From the NCBI GenBank assembly GCA_003049485.1, contig PYST01000181.1, positions 16,423-80,422 of the forward strand: 64,000 nt of DNA, written 5' to 3'. The stretch's first letter is position 1. Each line of letters begins with the position of its first letter. A program made the translations under genes and the position numbers. Positions 53,649 through 63,657 of this stretch are shown here, piece by piece. A model generated the notes under the pieces. That model was not told the origin of the DNA and did not search any database. It saw only the letters and a program-made list of their open reading frames with translations. Source of the DNA: Ophioceras dolichostomum. Lineage: Eukaryota > Ascomycota > Sordariomycetes > Magnaporthales > Ophioceraceae.

Positions 53649-54209
53649 TCATTCGCTTTTTGGGGCGACGGCGGCCGCTCCGCTTGCCGACAACTTTGGC
53701 ACCTGTTCGCCCGTCATCTTCTCGATGACCTTTGCCTTGCCTCGGGCTGTCTTTATCCTGTCGTCGAAGTCATTGACAGCCTCGTCACTGTTGTCGGTGG
53801 ACAATGTGTCTGGTTCAAGCAGGGCGTGGAGGATGTAGATGTTCTTCTCGAGTCGCGCTGGATTTCCTGGGAGGGGTGGCAGCATTTGTCGTCTGCTCTC
53901 AGTGCCGTGTCCTTGCTCAGTCTCGTGTCCATCCTGATCCCCCAAGGTTGCGCCCAGGGTTGGCCTCGGACCTTGGTCCAGGGCGCTGGCCTCGTTTTGA
54001 TGTGTAGGTATTCTTAGTCGGTTTGCCCAGATTATGGATTTGCCGTATAGTCTCCCGCTCTCTAGGAACTTCCCAAAGCCCTTCTCCAGTCCGAGGGCCC
54101 GTCCCTCGAGTTTGCCTGCTTGAGCACCATCTGCCAAGCCCTGGGTGTATCCCTCTTGGTAGAGCTGGTCCTCCAGGTTGAGGACGTCGTCAAATGGATC
54201 CGTTGCCAT
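53649..54209 (-). CDS. LTO1: LTO1 homolog, Yae1-N / deca-GX3 protein
   Basis: Single exon, 186 residues. Residues ~18-58 carry the repeated G-x3 pattern of the family: EGYTQGLADGAQAGKLEG followed by RALGLEKGFGKFLESGRLYGK. Lto1 with Yae1 is the adaptor that brings the ABC protein Rli1/ABCE1 to the cytosolic iron-sulfur assembly machinery, linking it to ribosome function. The N-terminus (DDVLNLEDQLYQEGY) is typical. After ~90 residues the protein is less conserved and contains an Asp/Gln/Glu-rich insert and a Lys-rich helix. The C-terminus ends in APKSE, without the terminal Trp reported as important in yeast Lto1. An unrecognised 3' exon is possible, or the lineage differs. Confidence 0.88.
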   Translation of the reverse strand: MATDPFDDVLNLEDQLYQEGYTQGLADGAQAGKLEGRALGLEKGFGKFLESGRLYGKSIIWANRLRIPTHQNEASALDQGPRPTLGATLGDQDGHETEQGHGTESRRQMLPPLPGNPARLEKNIYILHALLEPDTLSTDNSDEAVNDFDDRIKTARGKAKVIEKMTGEQVPKLSASGAAAVAPKSE

Positions 54210-54517
54210 AGCAAGAGATTTTCGTGAGAGAAGTATTGTCCAGGCTGGCGGAAATTATAAGATGCTGCTCATTTGAAGAGGACTCTTGAAGTGCTGGGTT
54301 CCGCGCTGAGGGGCACCAGGCACCAGGCTTCAGACACGAAACTCGGCGGGGTAGCTTTGTAAACTGAAGCAGGATTGTTGAACACCGCAGCCACTTCAAA
54401 TCATCAATCATCAATCATTGGGACGTTGGTACCTCTTGAAGCGGCATCGAAATTTACGTGAACAAATCCATCGCTCGATCCCACAAAAAATCGCCCCGTT
54501 GCCTCAAATTGTCCGTC
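54210..54517. other. Short spacer LTO1 promoter / SDR 3' end
   Basis: 308 bp; the LTO1 promoter region abuts the 3' end of the SDR gene. Both genes are on the minus strand. Nothing else seen. Confidence 0.6.
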
Positions 54518-55466
54518 TCAGTGCAACATCAACATACCCCCGTTCGCACAAACAACCTGTCCAGTGCACCAAGCAGCGTCCTCGGTGCAGAGCATGCCGA
54601 CGATTCCGGCAACCTCGCTCGGGTAGGCCGGTCTCCCGCCGCTAGTCTTGGCATCCTCGACAAGCTCCTGGCTGTCGATGCCCTCACGCGGCCGCATCAG
54701 CGGCGAGTGCTCGATCCAGCCTTTGATGCCGGCCTTGAACTCGTCAGTGTTGGCAGCGTACATCGGTCCCAGCACCGGACCTGGGTTAACGGCGTTGACA
54801 GTGCACCGCTCTGCTAGCTCACGGGCCCACGTCCGAGTCATGGCCTCCAGAGCAGCCTTACTGCCGCCGTAGATGCTCTGGCCCACGAACCCCGTGCTGC
54901 TCGACACGGACGACAGGTTGACTATCCTCCCGGACCGGTCACGCGGCAGGTACGGCTCCGCTGCCTGTATTAGCAGCAAGGGTCCCAGCACGTTCACGCG
55001 GAACGTAGACTCGAACTGGGCAGCGTTGAGATCCGGGATCTTGTCGTTGACTGCAATCCCGGCGTTGTTGATGATGATGTCGATCTTGAACGGGCCGTTG
55101 GAGCCAGCTGTGGTTACCTGCTCCTTGATTCGGGAGACCAGCTCGGAGGGCCCTGTTGGTGTTCCCAGGTCCGCCTGCACGATGAAGGTCTTGATGCCGT
55201 GTTCTTTCGAGAGCTTCTCGGAGAGCTCCTTCGTCAAGGAATGAGACGATGGCGAAGTGTAGTTCAGCACCAGATTGCTTCCCTTGGAGGCAAGATTTAC
55301 CGCGATAGCAGCGCCGATGCCTGTTCAGTGCCGCTCAACTCTCTACAAGTTAGCAACGGTCATATCTCGGTAGGCCCTAAAGCGAGTTGATGAACGAGAC
55401 ACATGGGATCGTACCCCGAGAAGAACCCGTGACTATCGCCAACTTTCCCGCCAAAGGGAGGGACAT
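54518..55466 (-). CDS. Short-chain dehydrogenase/reductase (SDR)
   Basis: Exons 55466-55415 and 55320-54518, giving 284 residues. The first exon (MSLPLAGKLAIVTGSSRG) and second (IGAAIAVNLASKG) join across the 94-nt intron inside the cofactor motif TGSSRGIG (~13-20). Other classical SDR marks: NNAGIAV (~102), NLSSVSSSTG with the catalytic Ser, and YGGSKAALEAMTR with the Tyr-x3-Lys pair (~165-169). The C-terminus ends GQVVCANGGMLMLH, the usual SDR closing strand. The Ser/Arg pair in TGSSRGIG is the pattern common in NADP(H)-preferring enzymes. Substrate is unknown; the closest general group is 3-oxoacyl-ACP-reductase-like classical SDRs. It lies among housekeeping genes with no biosynthetic cluster around it. 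Confidence 0.9.
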
Positions 55467-56232
55467 ATTTGCTTGAGAAGGTAGCTGGTGTTGCGCTGCA
55501 ACGTGGAGGACAAGCGTCGAGGACTCGGGCAGAGTTCAGGGGCGTCACAACAGCTAAGCTAGGCTAGCACACCAGCCAAACACAACTTAAAGACAGTGTC
55601 ACAAGACTCAGAGTTCTGGTGTCTCTCAGGCGACGATACGGAAGTCTACGATAAATTAGCATGGATGCGCGGCCCCTGATTTATACCTGTCTCTCAGGAT
55701 ATTGGCTCAGTCGTGGACAGCGCGGAGAGGTTCGGACTGCCCCGCTATGGAGCTATCTCGAGCTCCTACAGCGATTCATGCGCCCCAAAACTATAGGGGA
55801 GTTCTCGGGGCACGGCAGGAAACAGACCGACTGATATCCGACCCAATGACAAAAGACTCCATGTCGACGTCGGGAACTGTTGAACAGGGGTTTGTCCACA
55901 ACCAACATCAACCACTTGAGGCAGTGTCGAATTCCATCCGCGCCAATATCCCATACCTCGCCGAGCGAACGCCATTGATGCGGCCGCAGCGAAGCTTGCG
56001 CACGTTATATCCCTCGCAAAGACCTGCAGTCTCTGCAGGTCATCAATCATTCAAGCTTCTGTCCGGCTATTGCAGAGTTTTTCCTTACCAACCAAACGAG
56101 CGACGATCCCGATCCGAAACACCCGCTCGGGACGACCTCAACGGACACCAAACGAGGACGGCTATACATGCGCAAAGTGCTTGTAGAGGGACCAGAAACA
56201 TCGAAAGCCTTAGCAAATAAAGCGCTGCGAAG
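55467..56232. other. Divergent spacer SDR / NAA10
   Basis: 766 bp. Contains a 157-codon open frame (55747-56220) ending 12 bases before the NAA10 start, judged leader DNA, and a perfect 9-bp inverted repeat with 3-nt loop at 56021-56041. Confidence 0.55.
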
Positions 56233-57096
56233 ATGGACATCCGAGTACTCCACCCGTCGGACATCCCGCTAATCCAGCACGCCAACCTGGAGAACCTCCC
56301 GGAGAACTATTTCCTCAAGTACTACCTGTACCATGCGCTCTCATGGCCACAGCTGTCATATGTGGCCGTGGATGTCTCGCGGCCCAAAAAGACGCCCTAC
56401 GACTACCCCAAGATCGTTGGTTACGTTCTCGCTAAAATGGAGGAGGACCCCGCCGACGGCATCCAGCACGGCCACATCACCAGCCTGAGCGTCATGCGAA
56501 CCCATCGCAGGCTAGGCATCGCCGAGAAGCTGATGCGCCAGAGCCGTGAGTAGCTGTCCACCTTCCCGCCCTCCCGCCCTTCCCGTCAGCAGCAATGCCC
56601 CTCTCCCTCCACGACATCGAGCCTCCGCTGACCGACCCCGCCACTCACCCAACCCCCAGAACTGGCCATGGTCGAGACCTTCGGCGCGCACTATGTCTCC
56701 CTCCACGTGCGCATGTCCAATCAGGCAGCCATCCGGCTGTACCGCGACACGCTCGGCTTCAAGAACGAGCAGACCGAGGGCAAATACTACGCTGACGGCG
56801 AGGACGCCTACTTCATGAAGCTGGACCTGTCGCCGATTCGGGAGCAGCTGCGAGAGGAGGCCCAGGAGGACAAGGAGAAGGAGAAGGAGAAGGAAGCGGC
56901 CGGCGAGAAGAACGGGAACAACAACGGAGGTGCTTCCGAGACCACCGCCGCCGACGAGGGAGAGCCCGTCGGTGAGGTCGGGAGGGCTAAGGACCCCGAA
57001 AAAGTCGGCGGCGACAAGGAAAAGAAGAGGAAAGTCAAGGTCGGAAGGGGTCTGGGCGTTGGGGAGCTGGTTGAGAAGGTCGAAAGCAAACACTGA
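56233..57096 (+). CDS. ARD1: N-terminal acetyltransferase NatA catalytic subunit (NAA10/ARD1)
   Basis: Exons 56233-56545 and 56660-57096, giving 249 residues; donor GTGAGT and acceptor CCCCCAG restore RQSQLAMVETF. The GNAT fold spans ~1-155: MDIRVLHPSDIPLIQHANLENLPENYFLKYYLYHALSWPQLSYVA is the conserved NAA10 N-terminus. HITSLSVMRTHRRLGIAEKLM holds the acetyl-CoA motif (R/Q-x2-G-x-A as RRLGIA), followed by VSLHVRMSN, AIRLYRDTLGF and the YYADGEDAYFMKLDL end of the fold. The remaining ~95 residues are a Lys/Glu/Gly-rich disordered tail, longer than in yeast. Together with the NAA15 scaffold it acetylates Ser/Ala/Thr/Gly N-termini co-translationally on ribosomes. The gene diverges from the SDR. 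Confidence 0.95.
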
Positions 57097-57744
57097 GCTG
57101 ATGCTTATCATGTTTCTTTGCCCGGACAGTATGATGGAACTGGAAGGAATAGACTGGAGAGTGAGATGTTTCAAACAAGGACGGGGCGACGAAGCACCGC
57201 CATGTTTGTGACGTCGACTTTGAAAAGAGACTAGTATAGGAGACCCGAATGTTTTTTCAAGGGATCATAGACAAAATCGAGCAACTTAGGGCCCCCTCCA
57301 AGCGTCCCTGCTTCAGAGCTTGCATACGAATATGGGTATGCCTCTTTCTAAAGTAGAATAACCTAGAGCAATATTCCAAGATCACACCAAGATCAAGGGG
57401 AATTCGTGCCATGCAATAAGCAATGGGCAAGTGACACTTGGCGAGAAGGAGCACGCATTGCCTCCGAAGAAAAAAAGTACAATATTAAGGCTACCTAACT
57501 AAGTACCTACGGTTGGTCGTGAAATCATGACATCTGAGGCCTATCCTCACAAAGCCGAATCGGCATCTACCGATGGCAAAGGCCCCCAAGAATGTCGGGC
57601 TAATCCATATCCGTCCATATGCCCTTCAGCTCCCTCCTCCTCTGTCGCCGAGAAGCCCGCCACAGCACACCTCCCAATGTTTACGTGCCTCTCTCTGTCC
57701 ATCCCTTCTCCCACCACTTGCCGTCTGTCTACCTGTCTAGGTAC
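57097..57744. other. Spacer between convergent NAA10 and low-complexity gene
   Basis: 648 bp of 3' flanks. TACCTA-type motifs recur at 57491-57510 and 57729-57748. No gene seen. Confidence 0.6.
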
Positions 57745-60600
57745 CTAGTTCGCATAACCCCTCTCCTCCTGCTGCGCCAGCTCCCTCGCGAACTCGCTAT
57801 CGCCCTCGAGCCTAATGCGCGCGGCGTCCATCTCGAGCTGCTCGATCTCCAGCTCCAGCCTCGTGGCGTCGTCGCGCGCCCGCAGCCGCTGCTTCTCGTC
57901 CAGCACACCTTCCAGGCCTCTCGCACCGCCGGTAGACGAGCCTCCCACCGTCGCCGAGGGCAAAGGCGCAAGCCGCTCCCTCAGCTGCGCGACCTCGCGC
58001 CTCCGATCCGCGATCGCGACCTCCACCTGGTCCGCCTCGCGGTACTTGGCCTGCGACGCGTCGTGCGGCCCGGGTCCGCTGGATGAGGAGGCAGCAGCGC
58101 CGTCGTCATCGGCCGGCCACGAACCGGGCGTCCTCTGCTGCTGCTGCTGCTCTCGCAAATCACGCTTCTCGTCGTCCTGGGGTTGGTGCTGCTGCGGCGG
58201 CTGTGGACCACCGGGGCCACCACCACCGAAGCCCCTCCGTCCGAAAGGACCGCCAGGACCGCCGCCGCCGAAGGGTCCCCAACCGCGCTGACCACCGCCC
58301 CAACCACCACCCCATCCGCCCCATCCGCCGGCCCGGGGACCACCACCGCACCGTCCGCCGCCGCCACGACCACCAAAGCCAGCGGCACCGCGACCCCCGA
58401 AACCAACACCAGCACCGTGTCCACCGAATCCACCACCACCACCACCACCACCCCAGAACCCGCCCCGACCAAACGGTCCTCCTCCTCCACCTCCCATAAA
58501 CGGCGGGAAACCGCCCGGCATATGCGGCTGCTCAGGCGGATGCCCCTGCTGATGTGCCTGCGCCTGCGCCACCGGCGGCGGCGAATCGTCCCGTCTGCGA
58601 CTCCTCCGCATCTCACGCTCGGCATTGCGCGCCTCGCGGCGCATGTTCTTCTTCGTGCGGCGCATGTCGCGCTTCACCTGCCTGCGCTCGCGCTTCTCAG
58701 CGCGGCGCTGCGCCTTGCGCTCCTTGCGCAGCTGGCGGCGCTGCTTGTGCTGCGCGCGCCGGAGTGCCTTCCACTGGCGGTGGAGCTCTTTCACCTCGCG
58801 GCGGAGCGCCATGCGGTCTGCCTGCGTCAGGGACGGGAAATGGGGCGCTGCCGCCGCTGCCGCTCCCGCTCGAGGCGAAGAGGAGGACAACGATCTTCCT
58901 GCGACGGCGGCTGCGGTGCCGGTGGTGGCTGCGGCTTCGCCTTCTGCGCCTGCTGCAGCAGCCGTCCTGGACGATGCCGTCGCGCTGCGGGGAGACGAGG
59001 GTGAGGAGGCGGGACGCTTGTACGCGTCGACTGAGGAGCGGCGCGCCGCCTTGATCTGGTCCCAGAGCGCCTTAGCGCTCTCCCTCGTGACGGGCTGCTC
59101 GGGGTGCTCCAGCCAGCGGTTGAGCAGGTCGCGCGCCGCGGGCAGCTCGGAGTCCGAGAGCTTGTCGTACGGGGGGAGGGTCTCGACCGAGTCGTCCGAG
59201 TCGGACGAGGACGAGCTGCTCGAGCTGGCGGAGCTGGCGGAGCTCGAGACGGAGGAGCTGCGCGAGTGCGAGCCCGCGCGGGGCTCGGCTCGGCCGCGCT
59301 GCTGGTCCTGCTGGAGGTGGGGCGGCTGCGGCATGCCGGGGATGTGCGGCATGCTGTGGCTGAAGGGGCCCATCATGCCGGGGACCGGAGGAGGAGGGTG
59401 AGGGTGAGGGTGAAGGTGGTGCGGGTGCGGGTGGAACTGGGGCGGCATGGGCGGGCCGACGCCGCGTGGGATCGGCATCGGGCCCATGCCAGCTGGTGGT
59501 GGTGGAGGAATGCCCATGGGCGGCGGCACGTGTGGGTGGCCGAGGCCGAAGGGCGGGAACAGTGAATGGCCCCGCAGGCGGATGCCGTTGTTGTCGGCTG
59601 TAAAGCCGCCGATGCGCACGCCGTTGCTGTCGAGGACTAGTGTATCTCCGAACGCGATGCGGTCGTGATCCAGTGTCAGGCCCCCGATCCTGAACCCGCC
59701 GCCGTTACGAGAGCGACTTGGGCCGAATCCTGGGAGTTGTCTGCTCTGCTGTGACTGCTGCTGTTGCTGTTGCTGTTGTTGGTCGGTGGGAGTGGTGGTG
59801 TTGTCAAAGGACTGGTCCCAGGCGCCGGGCATGCGAGGATCACCCGGCGTCAGCTGGAGCAGCACGAGCGTGGCTCGAGGTCCGAAGAAGCCGTCGTTCC
59901 ACTCACGGAGCGTTTGCTCGATGTGCTCTTGCTGTGCTGTTGATGTCTGCTCAACCGGGGTACGGATCTGCTCCAGCTGGGCCTCGGCGTGGGACCTGCC
60001 GCTGCTTGCCGACCGGGCGTCGTCGTTGTTTCCGTTGTTCCCAGCCGGAGAGGTAGGACTGAGGCCCTCCGCCCGGAGCTTCCGGTCAATCAGCGATGAG
60101 TTGGATTGGGCCGAGTAGTTTGGCAGCAGGTAGTTGACGAAGGTCTGCCAGTCCTCGATTGTGACGTCGCGGGCAGCGAAGGCCTGCGGGTAAGGGAAGT
60201 CGTCCGGCTTGCTGTCCGACTTGAAGCTGATGGCGTGCTGCACGATCTGATCGCCAGCAGCCGCCGAGGCATGCAGGGCTGCTGGAGGCGGCCGTGAGTC
60301 GAAGTAAGCAACAGCCGCCGCGCTGGTTGAGGTAATATTGATGGTGCTGCGACCACCCGGACCCTCTGGCTCCCCGAAGAAGGTCTGCTGGTGCGAACTG
60401 CGCGGTGTTAACGGAGGAGTGTAGATGACATCCCCCGGTGATGAGGCGCTGGAGCGACCAGTGGCTGAGAGGTTGTCGCCTAGGGAGTTGGTCCGATGGG
60501 TTGCTGAGATGGGCGACCGTCCACCTCCGCCTCCTCCCGGGTTGGAGTAGATGTCGGTCTCGGTGTAAGGCGGTGGCGCCTCGTCCGGATTTGCCGTCAT
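57745..60600 (-). CDS. Large low-complexity protein, function unknown
   Basis: Single exon, 951 residues starting MTANPDEAPPPYTETD. An ordered-looking part near 145-185 (PYPQAFAARDVTIEDWQTFVNYLLPNY) matches a block I have seen in conserved fungal hypothetical proteins, followed later by QTLREWNDGFFGPR. Beyond this come a polyGln run (~271-282), a Pro/His-rich stretch (~350-420), a Ser run (~445-465) and an Arg/Lys-rich coiled-coil-like helix (~600-677, many RR/KR pairs, probable RNA binding or nuclear retention). Next is a Gly-rich region (~700-800, GGGGFGGHG-like repeats), then a short charged coiled coil to the end (EIEQLEMDAARIRLEG). This composition suggests a disordered, possibly condensate-forming protein. 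Function unknown. Extreme GC content creates long false frames antisense to it. Confidence 0.85.
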   Translation of the reverse strand: MTANPDEAPPPYTETDIYSNPGGGGGGRSPISATHRTNSLGDNLSATGRSSASSPGDVIYTPPLTPRSSHQQTFFGEPEGPGGRSTINITSTSAAAVAYFDSRPPPAALHASAAAGDQIVQHAISFKSDSKPDDFPYPQAFAARDVTIEDWQTFVNYLLPNYSAQSNSSLIDRKLRAEGLSPTSPAGNNGNNDDARSASSGRSHAEAQLEQIRTPVEQTSTAQQEHIEQTLREWNDGFFGPRATLVLLQLTPGDPRMPGAWDQSFDNTTTPTDQQQQQQQQQSQQSRQLPGFGPSRSRNGGGFRIGGLTLDHDRIAFGDTLVLDSNGVRIGGFTADNNGIRLRGHSLFPPFGLGHPHVPPPMGIPPPPPAGMGPMPIPRGVGPPMPPQFHPHPHHLHPHPHPPPPVPGMMGPFSHSMPHIPGMPQPPHLQQDQQRGRAEPRAGSHSRSSSVSSSASSASSSSSSSSDSDDSVETLPPYDKLSDSELPAARDLLNRWLEHPEQPVTRESAKALWDQIKAARRSSVDAYKRPASSPSSPRSATASSRTAAAAGAEGEAAATTGTAAAVAGRSLSSSSPRAGAAAAAAPHFPSLTQADRMALRREVKELHRQWKALRRAQHKQRRQLRKERKAQRRAEKRERRQVKRDMRRTKKNMRREARNAEREMRRSRRRDDSPPPVAQAQAHQQGHPPEQPHMPGGFPPFMGGGGGGPFGRGGFWGGGGGGGGFGGHGAGVGFGGRGAAGFGGRGGGGRCGGGPRAGGWGGWGGGWGGGQRGWGPFGGGGPGGPFGRRGFGGGGPGGPQPPQQHQPQDDEKRDLREQQQQQRTPGSWPADDDGAAASSSSGPGPHDASQAKYREADQVEVAIADRRREVAQLRERLAPLPSATVGGSSTGGARGLEGVLDEKQRLRARDDATRLELEIEQLEMDAARIRLEGDSEFARELAQQEERGYAN

Positions 60601-62350
60601 CCTGAGTCGATGTCGTACGCTCAGGCGTTTGGGGCCTCTTTTAATCTCGCCGCCTCTCGGCGCCTTTTGCTATCTGATTCTTGTCTCTCTCTTTCTGTCT
60701 CTCTCTGTCGTCGCCAATGCCAATACGAATGCGAGGTCAAATACGTGTTGCGTAGGTCGGTCTCACAGGCCTGGAGTAGTTCGGGTTTGGGCTATGTGAG
60801 TGTTGTGCTGGGGATGGATGAATTTCACGGCCGGCAGATGCTTTCTTACATCGGCTGTGGGTTCATGAAGCAACACCTGATGTAAATGAACTGAAAGGGA
60901 ATGGGTGCCAATGGCGGAGTGGGGGGAATTCTCGACACCGTTGGGAAACGTCAAGTCTTGCGTCACGAGAGGGGGTGGCACCTCATTGCCTTATAAGAAT
61001 GCGCCCGTAAGACGAGGGGGGCTAGGCAGGGCTGGAGGACAACGGGTCTTCACGGCAGCCTGTCTGCCACATCGAACCGGGGGCTCCTGGGATACGCAAG
61101 TGCCAGATACGTCGTACCAATACGGCGGGAGCTTGGTGCCACCTAACGGCTGAGCCGTGTCGTTGACTTTCTTTTACACAGTAGCTTCCTTACCACAGTA
61201 GTCGGCGCCTTTTTCCACTCTCCAATATTTCGAACTGCTTCAGAGGTACGCGGCCGAGGCGGCGGCGGCCTCTGTTGAGAATGGTGTGTCGTGAAAACCC
61301 ACTCGGAGAAAAGAGGAGATAAATGGAACGCAGTGGAAAGAAGCTTATCCCAGAACGGCGATCCCGCATCCCCCAGTTCGCATTCGCATGGGCCACGATG
61401 GAAAATGATGGAGACAAATGTTTAAACCGAGTGCTCTTACAGACTTAACCAATCTTCCCGATGTGTCGGGATAGCCTGACAGATGTGGTGGGTATGAGCT
61501 CTGCCATCAGAAGCGAGTGCGGCCGGGCTTGCTCAGCCCCAAACAGTTCACGTTTTTCGCACAAAGCCGATGGGTGGATGGGATCGCCCACAACCAGACA
61601 GGTTGGCAGCAGGAATTATTTGGGTGGTTGCAAGCTTGTGACTCAATGGATGCAGGCCAACGATGCGCTGACGCGGCCCCGCAAGGCAACGAGAGCTCGT
61701 TCGGCGTACCGAACACTCCGAGCCGAATGCGAACCACCAACACCTAGTCTCGTTAGCCCCTCCAAATTATGCTCGGTGGCGCTGAAGCTAGCGCCGCCCG
61801 AGAGCAGCCGATGGCAGACGATGCCCCTCCCTCTCCATGCAGCTGTGGCCCCAGCATCCAACGCAATCCAATCAATTCCAAGGGGCACAACGTGGAAACG
61901 CGCCGACCGCATTCGCGTCCTCCTGCACGAGGGGTCAGCATTTCGGGTCAGGCTTACGGATACATGCACAGACTATCCCCGCCAGTGCTTCGGGGCTCAT
62001 CTCATCCGCACGGCAGGTTGGTTGCTCGGAGCTAGTGTAGTATGGAAGCCATACCTTGAGAAAAGATGGCATGCGGCTCAAGAAAGCTCCAGCCCTGCCA
62101 TTTCCCTTGGCAGCGCCCATCTGTCACCGTTGTGGGAAGTGACCTACGCGCGAGTGCTTTATTGGACGAAGAGATCCACATCCTCCTGCTTGTAATGGTC
62201 TCTTATGACGCTCTGGAGATGGTCGGAAGAATGAGGCCCCCTGTAGCGCGCGAGCAACCCATGATTAGCTTGGCTAGCGACTGGCGGCTGGCGGCTGGCA
62301 GCAACTAGAACGGCAGTTGCGCGCGGATGCGGGGGAGGGGAAGGGAATGC
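60601..62350. other. Intergenic, low-complexity gene promoter and GCD7 3' side
   Basis: 1.75 kb. Pyrimidine tracts near 60680-60715 belong to the leader of the minus-strand gene. A 244-codon open frame (61461-62195) is judged spurious. Nothing else seen. Confidence 0.55.
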
Positions 62351-63657
62351 TTACAAGTTCGTGATGTAGACGTCAACCATTTCCGGCTTCACGTACTCCG
62401 TAATTGGCATCCTGACGTCGATGCCGTCCAACAGCTCCCCGTCTCCGTAGTCGGCCCGGTCAGCCGGTTGGCCCCACTCCAGGACGGGCTCCGGGCCGTC
62501 GAGGTCTGTCGGGGCGAGCTTGTAGACTCCCGCCAGCACGATGACGGGCCTGCTGTGCTCACGCGCCGCCTGCGCGATCAGTCCGGCCCCGGCATCCACG
62601 ACCAGCCCCCCGCTCGCCGTCACGGCCCTCGCGTCCAGGATGACCTTGGTTACGAGCGGGAAATAAGCCATGACTCCCTTAGACATCAGGTTTATGACCG
62701 ACACGTTGTGGCTGGCCAGCTTCTTGCGCAGAGCCGCGTGCGGGGCGTTAGCCACCGCCGCACTGGCATCGTCGGAGCCGCCGGGAAGAACGTCCTCGAC
62801 GCGCGCGACGAGCACCGTGAAGTTCCGCTTCAGCGCCGCGCGGACGAGGAACCTCTCCACCGTGGGGCTCGGCTTGTGCACCATGACGTAGTCGCCGGGT
62901 CGGATCTGGACGTCGGCGATGGCCGCGATCTGGTCGTCCGCCTGTGAGATCTCCTCCATGATCTCCTCGATGCCGTCGATGACCTCGGTGCGCAGCGTGT
63001 GGAGATTGGCGACGGTGTTGGCAGCGCCAATCGGCGTCGACGCGCCGGAGCCCCTGCGGAAGGGCGAGCCGTTGGCGCTCGGGTCGCCGCCGGCGATCGA
63101 CTCCGTGAGCGCGCTGAAGATGGACTGCGCCGTGACGTGCGGGGGCACGGATGAGAAGGTCTGCTGGCGCGTGAGCTTCGGCATCTTGTCGACGGCGGCG
63201 GGGGCGTCCGGGACTGCGACGGAGGGGGTCGCTCGGGGGTCGTCGTCCGCGTTCCTGTCCTCCATGGCCTCGTCCCGAACAAGGCCCATGACGCGCTTGG
63301 TGATGTTCCCGATGACCAGCTCTTTCGGCCGCGCCTCGGCCAACCTACGGCCAGTCCGTTGTATCTGTTCAAGCAGCTCGTCCACGTCCCTCCACTTCCC
63401 CTTGGCCACCACCTGGAGGAGGATATGTGCGGTTGCGACGGCGCATTGCTGGGGTGTCTTGATCTGCCGACGCTTAAGCAGCCTGGTGGTTGGAACAAGG
63501 GTCAGAAGGGGTTCCTCGTTCGGCAGGGAAGCTCGATCGGGCTGTTGGGGAATACGCACCATACGAGACTGTCCACGGAGGCCGCTAGGGGCTGCGACTT
63601 CAGCGACTTCCTGAATTTGTCCAGGTCGGGGGCGAAATTCGCCTGGGTAGGCGCCAT
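62351..63657 (-). CDS. GCD7: Translation initiation factor eIF2B subunit beta (GCD7)
   Basis: Exons 63657-63560 and 63482-62351, giving 409 residues. The first exon (MAPTQANFAPDLDKFRKSL...SVDSLV) joins WLLKRRQIKTPQQCAVATAHILLQVVAKGKW across a 77-nt intron (donor GTGCGT, acceptor CCACCAG). eIF2B is the guanine-nucleotide exchange factor for eIF2 in the cytosol; beta, with alpha and delta, forms the regulatory core that senses eIF2 phosphorylation. An N-terminal helical domain is followed by the Rossmann-like isomerase fold: HTLRTEVIDGIEEIMEEI, DYVMVHKPSPTVERFLVRAA, VLDAR-like VILDARAVTASGGLVVDAG and AREHSRPVIVLAGVYKLAP, ending in the typical PEMVDVYITNL. A Ser/Thr-rich insert (~110-175) is longer than in yeast. 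Confidence 0.95.

Noticed and set aside
40120..55466. Secondary-metabolite gene cluster based on the oxidase and the SDR
   Set aside because: No polyketide, peptide or terpene backbone enzyme is present, and the two genes are 12 kb apart with housekeeping genes between.
55747..56220. 157-codon ATG-started frame ending 12 bases before NAA10, in the same phase
   Set aside because: No recognisable domain, random-looking composition, and a stop separates it from NAA10. More likely leader DNA; kept only as a note with the hairpin.
61461..62195. A 244-codon open frame on the plus strand
   Set aside because: Composition looks random, comparable open frames overlap it on both strands, there is no domain or splice support, and it lies in a spacer of otherwise non-coding character.
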